From Symsagittifera roscoffensis (lineage: Eukaryota; Xenacoelomorpha; Acoela; Convolutidae), in the NCBI RefSeq assembly GCF_963678635.1, contig NC_087069.1, forward strand, positions 37,057,959 through 37,121,958: a stretch of DNA of 64,000 nucleotides. The letters run 5' to 3'. This document shows, in pieces, positions 43,424 to 52,120 of this stretch; positions within the stretch are counted from its first letter, which is position 1, and every line of letters begins with the position of its first letter. The translations under genes and the position numbers were made by a program. Below the pieces are notes generated by a model. It did not search any database. It was not told the origin of the DNA and saw only the letters and a list, made by a program, of their open reading frames with translations.

Positions 43424-44790
43424 GAAAGAGGAAAGGATCAATCCATCTCCAATGGATTTTATATAAAACTGTCACACAAAAACATATTAAAATAGGTTGT
43501 TCGAGCCGTGTTTTTAATGACAATCACGTAGTCTAAGGATCCGAGACTCAGCTATGTGGTTGTGTTCGCATGTAAACGAAAGCTGATCAAAAGTCGTTTG
43601 ACTGATGGCCTAAAAATGGTAACTTTTTACTTTGCCCTAGACAGACCAGAAAATCAACTGGCAGGTCGAGACGGTGAAAAACGAGTAGGATTAAGGTAAC
43701 TGACGCCTGCCAGTCGTTAATAGGTACTTTTTCTACGCTCCGTCGCTGTGTAGTATTTGAGCGAATGTTACATAGACGTTTTTATGGCGCTCCTGGGTGG
43801 GCCTGTCAAAGGCATGAAACCATCATGTGCCAGTCGGTCATATTTGGAAGTTTGACCTTGAGAGAAGCAAAAAAAAAACACTTGATTTTGGAGTGAAATT
43901 TAATTTTTCAAAATTTCGAATGGAACCTGTCATGCACGATTTTCTCGCGAGAACTGAAAATCAGAAAAAAGAAGTTAGAACAATTTCAGAACGATTGAGA
44001 CACACACGCGGGAAAGTTGTAAGAAAAAGCAGTAGGAAATTGCTATTCGCAATTTCCATCACTATAATAATCGAGAGTAGAGCTGTCCCATCTGTGACAG
44101 AGACGAGAGCATTCCCTCGAATTGGATTATAACGACTGGAGTATTATTCGGAACCGGACTAGAGTGAACCTTCGGTGGAAAGGTGGACAGCTTGAGTGTC
44201 CTAATGGTTCACAAGAAAACTATTGTCTAGAGTATAAACTCGTTCTCATTGTTAAAACTATAAAACATTAGACTCATTTAGTTGCGTTATTTAATTCTTG
44301 AGTTAATTACCGACTGGATTATTTCCCACTTCTTGAGCGTGCTACTATGTGAGTACAAATTTAAATTCCTAGAGTGTGTTTTATGATTGTTATGTTGAGG
44401 TAAGGCGAGTTTTAGGTTGATCCATCTGAAATGGATCAAAGTTCCACTGTATAATAAAAAGTAACCTAACGGATTGTTCCAACCCGGTTTTTAACGGCGT
44501 TCATATATTTTGGGTATCTAGAGACCTAAGTATGGGGACGTTTCTAATTCTAGAGTGGGGGGATATTTTAGTAGTAGCCTTTAAGCTGTAACGGGTCGTA
44601 GTCTCATGTCACAAGCGAACCGAACTGGCTCCGACCGTTCTTGAGGTAGAAAAACACAAGAGATGGTGTCCCTGACCCTTGAGCCAGTGGTTATAGGGCC
44701 TATTTTTCTTAAGCCTCATGTGTGACTGCAGTAGACGAATGTTACATAGTGTTTTTATGGCGCTCCTGGGTGTTTACGACATCAAGACTA
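43424..44790 (+). repeat. Two diverged direct repeats, ~985 bp apart
   Basis: Copy a (about 43424-43802) and copy b (about 44408-44780) share 'gatccatct..aatgga', 'ttgttc.a.cc.g.ttttta', and a well-kept end around 'cgaatgttacatag' and 'tttttatggcgctcctgggt'. Between them lies a 101-codon frame (43827-44132) without recognisable motif. They may be old LTR pieces or a duplicated part of one LTR. A good 5' splice site, GAG|GTAAGG, lies at 44399/44400. Confidence 0.6.
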
Positions 44791-45239
44791 CGGAGTCGAA
44801 CCCACTTGAGACAGCTTCGGGCTGAATGCCCATTCTAGAGTACCGGCGGTACGGTTCGACAGGAACGTGCAAACCTTCCGGTTGTACCGTGATAGCTTTT
44901 TAAGAAAACTCGAGAAAATTTCCTGGTACGCTCTCCGAACGAGGCTTAGCTAACCGAGTAAAGGGGGGCAACTAGGGGGACAAAAACACGAGCAAAAAGA
45001 CAAAAAGCAAAATAAAAAAAAAAAAAAAGAATAGAAAAAGGAACAAAAACCATAAAACGAAAAAAGACAGTGACTTTGACACCAGATTAGTTGGATCAAA
45101 CCTTTATATTAATTAAATAGTATACCCATACTGTTTTACAAGTTCGATCGTTTCGATCAACCTAGCAATTTAAACCAGTAAACTGAATAAAGTGCCCGAA
45201 GTGGGGCGTGGTCAAAGGTTTTCAGATAGCTTGGAACTT
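44791..45239 (+). other. Leader/LTR region of the giant element, unassigned
   Basis: Unassigned sequence with an A-rich run at 45008-45030. No gene. Several CTTGAG hexamers begin to appear here. Confidence 0.45.
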
Positions 45240-45434
45240 AGCTGGACCAATAGGAGACTTGACTGGAAGAGGTGACCAGCCGAGTGGGAAAGTGGTTCAG
45301 GGACACTTGAGCTGAACCAATAGGAGACTTGACTGGAAGGGGTGACCAGCCGAGTGGGAAAGTGGTTCAGGGACACTTGAGCTGAACCAATAGGAGACTG
45401 GACTGGAACAGGTGACCAGTCGAGTGGGAAAGCA
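45240..45434 (+). promoter_or_regulatory. 70-bp tandem repeats with CCAAT boxes
   Basis: A 70-bp unit is repeated about 2.8 times. Each copy has 'accaataggagact' (CCAAT box), 'ggtgaccagccgagtgggaa' and 'cacttgagctg'. Tandem CCAAT-bearing repeats of this size are typical of U3 enhancers in LTRs. A TATA-like 'attataggagata' follows at about 45505. The promoter role is inference. Confidence 0.6.
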
Positions 45435-46260
45435 GCCAAGAAGGATTTGGCAATTCTCGAGTTCTCAAGTTGGGCAGAACGGGTATCGTTAGAATCCACA
45501 TTACATTATAGGAGATAAGTGTAAAATTGGATAAGCGAAATCCCCCAGTTTTGAGGAACGTTTTTACTTGAGCAGGCCTGGAAACAGGTCTACGGTTTTC
45601 TCTTGAGAGGTTTAGCACCCGGCGCTTAAAGTAATTTTTAGGCTTAAGAAGGGGGGCTAGAAAGGGGGGAGGTTAGAAGGGGGGCTGGTTAAGTTAGAGG
45701 TTGGCGGTTGTAAATTGTAAAAAGGGGGAAATTAGAGTAACTAATTAGTCGACATCGTTGACTTAGTTACATTAGAAATTAACACGCGTTGGTAATATTA
45801 GGTGGAGATCCAAAATTCAACTCGAGTTAAGACTGGTACGCTGGTTGGTTTGGTAGGGGGGACCGGATATAGACAGCTTTTGTGATACCCCATAAGATCA
45901 CTAGTGGGGGGAGGAAAACGCGTGGCAATTAGGTACCAGACATTTTTTTTAGACGAAAGGTAGACATTGGTCACCTTTGAATTTCAGGTGGGCTCATTTT
46001 TCTGTTTTTATTATTTTTCTTACTTAGATTTTTGTTGCATTTTAGTGAGGATTTGTGTTTGGTTTTATACGAACAGGTGATCACAAGATACCTGCGCACC
46101 TACATTGAAATAGAAACAACCAAAAAGAAGAGGGGGGTCAGCATTTGGCTTTTAAGAGAGGGTTTTTGGGAAAATTTTACTAGAGCTTGAGTGGTGGTAC
46201 AAGGTACGGTGATTCAAGAAGACCCTACAACGAGGAAGACACTCCGTGACGAGTATTGGG
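45435..46260 (+). other. Leader of the giant element with G-runs
   Basis: No gene. Three runs of six G occur at 45651-45656, 45664-45669 and 45679-45684, with shorter runs after, so a G-quadruplex is possible. A convincing primer-binding site could not be identified. Confidence 0.5.
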
Positions 46261-46264
46261 ACAA

Positions 46265-47060
46265 GACCGAAGAAGTCTTGGGACAGAGCAGTCTTGGGAT
46301 AGTGGTCTTGGGACAGGGTCTTGGGACAGTGGTCTTGGGACAGGGTCTTGGGACAGTGGTCTTGGGACAGGGTCTTGGGACAGTGGTCTTGGGACAGTGG
46401 TCTTGGGACAGGGTCTTGGGACAGGGTCATGGGACAGTGGTCTTGGGACAGGGTCTTGGGACAGTGGTCTTGGGACAGTGGTCTTGGGACAGGGTCTTGG
46501 GACAGGGTCTTGGGACAGGGTCTTGGGACAGTGGTCTTGGGACAGGGTCTTGGGACAGGGTCTTGGGACAGGGGTCTTGGGACAGTGGTCTTGGGACAGG
46601 GGTCTTGGGACAGGGTCTTGGGACAGTGGTCTTGGGACAGTGGTCTTGGGACACTAGTCTTGGGACACTAGTCTTGGGACACCAGCCTTGGGACACTGGT
46701 CTTGGGACACTACCCTTGGGACACTAGTCTTGGGACAGTAGTCTTGGGACACTAGCCTTGGGACACTAGTCTTGGGACAGTAGTCTTGGGACACTAGCCT
46801 TGGGACACTGGTCTTGGGACACTACCCTTGGGACAGTAGTCTTGGGACACTAGCCTTGGGACACTAGTCTTGGGACAGTAGTCTTGGGACACTAGCCTTG
46901 GGACACTGGTCTTGGGACACTACCCTTGGGACACTAGTCTTGGGACAGTAGTCTTGGGACACTAGCCTTGGGACACTAGTCTTGGGACAGTAGTCGTGGG
47001 ACACTAGTCTTGGGACAGTAGTCTTGGAACAGTGGCCTTGGTACAAGGGTCTTAGGACAC
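46265..47060 (+). repeat. 13-14-bp minisatellite, about 55 units
   Basis: Units of the form CTTGGGACAGTGGT, CTTGGGACAGGGT and CTTGGGACACTAGT follow one another without gaps. The left half uses the AGTGGT/AGGGT variants and the right half ACTAGT/AGTAGT/ACTAGC variants, arranged in higher-order groups. Because the unit is not a multiple of three and contains no stop, all frames on both strands look open; the resulting SWDRVLGQ-type frames are artefacts. It ends ~315 bp upstream of gag. Confidence 0.93.
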
Positions 47061-47374
47061 TAGCGGAGAGTACTGTGATAGTGACGAATAGTCTTGGGAC
47101 GGTATAGAAATTGAAGTCAAATTACAACAAGGGTGTTTTAAGACAGAATAAGACAAATCGAAATAGGTACAGTTGAGACCACATTAAGGGAAATTTTTCA
47201 AAGGTTTTAGAAAGAGAGCTACAACAAGGTTTTTAACACGTTGTACTAAATTTGTTACCACAAAAAAAATTTTTTTTTTTTGTTGTCTTGTTGTTTTATT
47301 ATTATTTTTTTATTCTTAGAATAGAATCGTGTATATAATAAAATTGTAAATAAAAGCAGTTGTAAATAGAAATA
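47061..47374 (+). other. 5' leader next to gag
   Basis: 314 bp with a T-rich run at 47268-47310. No gene. The gag ATG follows in context AATAATGAGG. Confidence 0.5.
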
Positions 47375-50300
47375 ATGAGGCGGAGTAGGGTACCGGTGCT
47401 CGAAAAAAGGTCAAGTGGATCAAACACGAAATATAATTCATCGCTGCGCGGAACGACATCAACGGGCCCAAAGATAACGAAGAAGAACTTTTCAGTTAAC
47501 ATGGTCAGCACAAGGAGTACAGCGGAGAACAGGGCGAAAGAGGGCACGGAAGGGGAGCGAGTAGAACCCACCATCGAGATTGATCTAGAGACACCCGATC
47601 AAAGTGTGGATGAAACAAGGAAGATGGCGACAGAGTCAACTCCAATGCCCAATGCAGAGGAACCGAACCAGAAACCCATAGAGTTCTCACCGATAGATGA
47701 CGCGGAAGATGCAATAGGCAACACCGAAGAAACGGTGAAAGAAGACTCTCAAGTAAAGAGGACATCTTTTACGGAAAAATTGGGAATAATGTTCGGAATA
47801 AAAACGAAAGAAAACGTGACTGAAGAACCAAAAGCAGAAAGAGCACGAACATTTGGGACAGTGAGCACGAAGACCTCAGAAGCCAATCCAAGAGAGGAAC
47901 AAGCTAAAGCAGAGGCTACGGCCGAAGAGAGACCGACGGCTGACCATGAAGAGACTACCATTGAGCTGGGTGACTTGTTGGCGAAATTAAATCAGATTGA
48001 CAAAAGACTTAAGCACAGTGAAGAAGACAGAGAGGTGATAAAAAAGGAGATAAGATACAACAAGCACGAGTATCTAGACAGTTATTTTAACCTAGCTAAG
48101 GCAACAGATGAGAGACTCAAGGAAATGTCAGATAAGGTAGAAGCCACCAATGAAGAACGAGAAAAGAACATCAAAACAGACATGCAACAGTTGAAGAACC
48201 GATATGATGATGTCAACAGCCAATTAGGAAGCCTGGAAAGGAGAATGGACACAATGAGCAAGAGTCAGGCCGAGAGTTCGTGTGCAATACAGGCGAAGTT
48301 GGATGCAATCTTGAGAGGTTCTACTCCACAAGAAAGACCGGCAGCGGATCGTACGCAAGGCACCAGAGTTGACTTTGCAGAACCACAAAGGAACAAACGA
48401 CAATCGACACCGTTGCCCTTAACCAGGGATGCGATAAGCATAGCACCAACAGCTGCGAAAACAATAATGAAGAATGGAACGTCGAATACAACGACTGCTC
48501 CGGGAGATTCAACAGCTAACAGCAACACAGGACCGGATGCTATGACATGGGCCAGCACTTGGGAGATGATGAACAGGACTCTAGAGGCCTTCGCCACGAG
48601 GAACACTGACTCGAGCGACAGGAGAGAGGGAAAATCAAGAAAGACATTCAAGAAGCCAAAAGAATTCAAGGACGACTCCGATGGATGCATTGACACTTGG
48701 GTGGAAGTGATGAGATTACATCTAGAACAAGATAACTTGAGTGACGAAAGACAAGCATGTACAGCCATACTGAGAAACTTGGAAGGAACGGCATTAAAAT
48801 GCGTGGTCGCAAAGAAGGAGGAAGAACGCGACACCGCGGACAAGATCTTCGAGATATTGCTGAATCGATTCGGGTCAGGCATGAAGGGTCACCAAGCGAT
48901 GATGCGATTTGAAAAGAGAAGGCAGAGGGACGACGAGTCAATAGATCGGTTCCTAGATGACCTCGAGAGCTTGAGAAGGAGGAGTGACCCAGAGGAGTCG
49001 ACAAATAGACGGAACTTTAGCATTGCCTCGAAGTTCATCGATGGGGTGAAAAGTGATGACTTAAGGACAATGTTAGCAACATACTACACATTGTCGAAGG
49101 ACAGCGCACCCACCCCAGAAGAAATGAGACAGAAATCAAGAGAATACATGCTGATGAAACCTAAGAAGTACTCATATTCCGAAAACAGGAACACGCAAGG
49201 GGGAAGCCAACCCCAGAGGTCATCATGGTACAAACCTAGAGATGATATGGACAAGCGCAGATCATGCGCGAACTGCGGGTCAGCGGATCATCATGTGGCT
49301 GACTGCACAACGTACAAACAAGGCATGAAGAGCCTAGGTTATGCACCGGATGAAGAGGATATGAGCCAGATGGAGGAACACGAGTACTATAATGGCTTAA
49401 TCATCAAGATAGGCGCCAGATGCTTCTTCTGTAACCAGGAGGGGCACTTCAGAATGGATTGTCCCTTGTTCTGGGAAGCGGTCAAGGACCAGAATCACCC
49501 CAAACATAAGTTGGCATTAGCGGCGGTGCAGAATCAGCGGAACAGGCAAAACGAGTTTGAATCTAGGAACTTGGGGGCACCAAACACCGAATTGCCGACG
49601 AAGACAGTGAAAGCTGTTACACATGTTAGCGGTGCGTTAGAGTCCGCGGCCGGAAGCTCTCTAGAGATAAATTATGAGAAAGCGGCGACGGAAGCAATTG
49701 CCAAAGTGAAACAAGATCTGGCTGCGAAAGAAATAGAGCAACGACTAAAGTTGGAAATCGAAAGACAGAATTTTAACGAAGCATTAACCGGATCGAACTC
49801 AATACCAGAGGCTAGAACGGGCTCAACAAAGACCGGGAATTGTAACACCGTGAAAATGGTGACAGGTAAACCTTTTGGAATATCGAAAATCGGAGCAAGA
49901 ATAATGTCGATAATCACAGTGGGCGGACACGAGGTAACCAGAAACTTGAGCGAGCCGAGCGACCAGACGATAATGCACATTGACGTGTATGCAGACTACT
50001 TGAGTGGAATAAGTCCACAAACGACTTCCAGAGCGCTCAGGGCACTACTCACGAGAGGGGGCAGCAAGTCGGTACGTGTTGATAATAGGTACACTGAAGC
50101 TTATGGTCCACACGAGGTCATGCTAAATATAGATGGAATCAACATCTATACCAAGACGATGATAACATGCGACGAAGACCTAATTGGACAAATCTATGTA
50201 GGGAAAGAGGAATTGAAAGTAAGATCGATTGGACACTGTGCTATGCTTGAAGAAGATGCAATGCACATCGGGACGGAAGCAGACGTGACAGGGCACGTGC

Positions 50301-52117
50301 TAGACATAAATGGCAAAAAGACTCAGTTACGTGGATTAATTGACACGGGAGCAGTCTTGAGCGTCATACCAATCGAAACATGGGAAAAGATGGGCTTTGA
50401 CAAAGGTGACTTGATAGACTCGAGAATACGGCTGTCAGCTGCAAACAAAGGGGCCCTTCGGGTGTTGGGCAGGACGCCGATAATAGCCCTCAATTTGGGG
50501 GAACGTAACCTGTGGATGAGCTTCATCGTGGTAGAAAACCTAGATGAATCTGACCAATTCATTTTGGGCAGAGACTTCATCAGGAATTTCGACGTAACGA
50601 TAGATCTAAATAATGCAATGTTCAGGATACGGAACCCGGATAGGAGGTACGCAATCAAACCGGTAAATTTAATAATGGCAAATGAGAACAAAGCACCGGT
50701 ATTCTTGAGTAGGAGAGTGAGGTTAAAAGCTAATGAAGCGGCAATCGTAAGCTTGAGGATGAAAAATTATAATGAACTAAGTGACAACAAGCAAGTGTGT
50801 ATAGTTCCAAATCCTAATAGTCAAAGCGCTGCTGTTTTAGGAAGATCATTTTCGATAACGAAGAGCGGCCTCTGCGTCAGTGTCTTGTTGAATACCCTTG
50901 ATATACCGATCACGATACAGAGAGGGAGGAAGCTGGGATATGCTTTACCGGTTAAAACTCGATATGAAACAATTGAAAACTCAAAACAAAATGAAGTTGT
51001 TGATTGTCCCAACCACAGGGACAAAATTTGTATCTTGAGACGATTGCAGAGAATAAAAGATTCTTCAGGTCTTATCAAATCACTTAAGTCAGAAACGGAC
51101 GATGGGCTTTCGAGCTGTTCGAACTTTCCAGAGCGACCCACACCAGATGAAATGCAAACTGATAAACCGGTTCTGCCGGAGATTGAACATTTAAGGGGCA
51201 AACTGAAAGATGAACAGCTCGAAGCTATCAAGGACGTACTAGAGCGGAACGAGGAGGTTTTTTCAAGGCATAAGGCGGATATCGGGTGTTGTAATTTTGT
51301 TGAACATGAAATAGAACTTGAGGAAAACGCGGTACCACACAGGGAGGGGGCGAGGCGCATGACCCCACACAAATCGGACGCGTGTAGAAAAGAAATCGAA
51401 ACGTTACTAGAGTATGACATGATAGAACCATCCAAGTCACCGTGGGCGTGTGGAGTAGTGATGGCCAAAAAGAAAGGCGACCAGTTAAGGTTTTGTTGTG
51501 ACTTTCGATACCTGAACTCCGTCACGGTGAAGGATGCCTATCCCATACCTAGAATTGATGAGAGCCTCTCGAAGTTAGGTGATGCGAAATTTTTTACGAC
51601 TCTTGATTTAGGCTCGGCCTTTTGGCAGGTACCATTAAGGAAGCAAGACAGGGACAAGACAGGGTTCGCCTGCGAGTTGGGTCTGTTTCAATGGAAACGG
51701 ATGCCGTTTGGACTCTGCAATGCAACAGCCACGTTTCAGCGGCTGATGGCACACGCGTTGATAGGCGTGACGAAGAAGTACGGCAACCTGGTAATGTGCT
51801 ACGTGGACGACGTGGTAATAGCAACGCCAACACTAGAAGACCACATCGAGAGGCTTGACGAGGTGTTCGCGTGCATGAAAAGATCGGGGCTGAAGTGTAA
51901 ACCATCAAAGTGCGAGATACTCAAGGACTCGATTAAATACTTGGGCAGGATGGTAGATAAACACGGTATCAGACCTGACCCAGACGCCGTGGAAGCAGTC
52001 CTAACCTGGAAATCACCGAAGACGGAACACCAGCTGATGAGCTTCCTGGGTTTCGCCAACTATTATAGAGAATTCATCAAGGGCTATGCGGGAAGGTATA
52101 CCCGATGCAACAATTAA
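47375..52117 (+). CDS. Giant element Gag-protease-reverse transcriptase (frame broken after RT)
   Basis: 1580 codons. Order: long acidic N-terminus (1-200), coiled-coil-like charged region (about 200-320), Retrotrans_gag-like helical domain (about 430-590), two CCHC knuckles starting at C631 and C682, a charged linker, aspartic protease with LIDTGAVLSVIP at about 988-999 and the ILGRDF flap-type box, RT with WACGVVMAKKK, FTTLDLGSAFWQ, MPFGLCNA and the YVDD catalytic box at about 1476-1479, then the 'FLGFANYYREFI' thumb box. It ends 14 codons later in a frame that no longer matches the family. RNase H and integrase resume in the -1 frame at about 52090. The start is the first ATG after the leader minisatellite; ATG 47501 is an alternative. 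It makes the structural and replication proteins of the element. Confidence 0.93.
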   Translation: MRRSRVPVLEKRSSGSNTKYNSSLRGTTSTGPKITKKNFSVNMVSTRSTAENRAKEGTEGERVEPTIEIDLETPDQSVDETRKMATESTPMPNAEEPNQKPIEFSPIDDAEDAIGNTEETVKEDSQVKRTSFTEKLGIMFGIKTKENVTEEPKAERARTFGTVSTKTSEANPREEQAKAEATAEERPTADHEETTIELGDLLAKLNQIDKRLKHSEEDREVIKKEIRYNKHEYLDSYFNLAKATDERLKEMSDKVEATNEEREKNIKTDMQQLKNRYDDVNSQLGSLERRMDTMSKSQAESSCAIQAKLDAILRGSTPQERPAADRTQGTRVDFAEPQRNKRQSTPLPLTRDAISIAPTAAKTIMKNGTSNTTTAPGDSTANSNTGPDAMTWASTWEMMNRTLEAFATRNTDSSDRREGKSRKTFKKPKEFKDDSDGCIDTWVEVMRLHLEQDNLSDERQACTAILRNLEGTALKCVVAKKEEERDTADKIFEILLNRFGSGMKGHQAMMRFEKRRQRDDESIDRFLDDLESLRRRSDPEESTNRRNFSIASKFIDGVKSDDLRTMLATYYTLSKDSAPTPEEMRQKSREYMLMKPKKYSYSENRNTQGGSQPQRSSWYKPRDDMDKRRSCANCGSADHHVADCTTYKQGMKSLGYAPDEEDMSQMEEHEYYNGLIIKIGARCFFCNQEGHFRMDCPLFWEAVKDQNHPKHKLALAAVQNQRNRQNEFESRNLGAPNTELPTKTVKAVTHVSGALESAAGSSLEINYEKAATEAIAKVKQDLAAKEIEQRLKLEIERQNFNEALTGSNSIPEARTGSTKTGNCNTVKMVTGKPFGISKIGARIMSIITVGGHEVTRNLSEPSDQTIMHIDVYADYLSGISPQTTSRALRALLTRGGSKSVRVDNRYTEAYGPHEVMLNIDGINIYTKTMITCDEDLIGQIYVGKEELKVRSIGHCAMLEEDAMHIGTEADVTGHVLDINGKKTQLRGLIDTGAVLSVIPIETWEKMGFDKGDLIDSRIRLSAANKGALRVLGRTPIIALNLGERNLWMSFIVVENLDESDQFILGRDFIRNFDVTIDLNNAMFRIRNPDRRYAIKPVNLIMANENKAPVFLSRRVRLKANEAAIVSLRMKNYNELSDNKQVCIVPNPNSQSAAVLGRSFSITKSGLCVSVLLNTLDIPITIQRGRKLGYALPVKTRYETIENSKQNEVVDCPNHRDKICILRRLQRIKDSSGLIKSLKSETDDGLSSCSNFPERPTPDEMQTDKPVLPEIEHLRGKLKDEQLEAIKDVLERNEEVFSRHKADIGCCNFVEHEIELEENAVPHREGARRMTPHKSDACRKEIETLLEYDMIEPSKSPWACGVVMAKKKGDQLRFCCDFRYLNSVTVKDAYPIPRIDESLSKLGDAKFFTTLDLGSAFWQVPLRKQDRDKTGFACELGLFQWKRMPFGLCNATATFQRLMAHALIGVTKKYGNLVMCYVDDVVIATPTLEDHIERLDEVFACMKRSGLKCKPSKCEILKDSIKYLGRMVDKHGIRPDPDAVEAVLTWKSPKTEHQLMSFLGFANYYREFIKGYAGRYTRCNN

Positions 52118-52120
52118 TGA
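52080..52120 (+). other. Frameshift between RT and RNase H
   Basis: The RT frame leaves family similarity at about 52092 and stops at 52115-52117, while the RNase H frame, shifted by -1, is already open there. The sequence GCGGGAAGG at the crossing is not a canonical X-XXY-YYZ slippery site. A one-base deletion or a sequencing error is more likely than programmed frameshifting, because elements of this type usually shift between gag and pol. Confidence 0.7.

Noticed and set aside
43780-43805. Primer-binding site of the giant element (TGGCGCTCCTGGGTG)
   Set aside because: It occurs twice in the diverged repeats, no LTR boundary is fixed next to it, and I cannot match it to a tRNA 3' end with confidence.
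43827-44132. 101-codon plus-strand frame as a gene
   Set aside because: It has no recognisable domain and lies between two copies of a regulatory-looking repeat; it may be a relic but cannot be supported.
46191-46727. Long plus-strand frame of SWDRVLGQ-type repeats, and similar frames in the other phases and strand
   Set aside because: All frames of the 13-14-bp unit lack stops, so openness has no coding meaning.
46265-47060. CRISPR-like array of short repeats
   Set aside because: There are no unique spacers; units follow directly and vary only in 5-6 bases. The window is animal DNA. It is a minisatellite.
52085-52100. Programmed -1 frameshift site
   Set aside because: The heptamer does not fit X-XXY-YYZ and the position between RT and RNase H is atypical; a one-base deletion or read error is the simpler reading.
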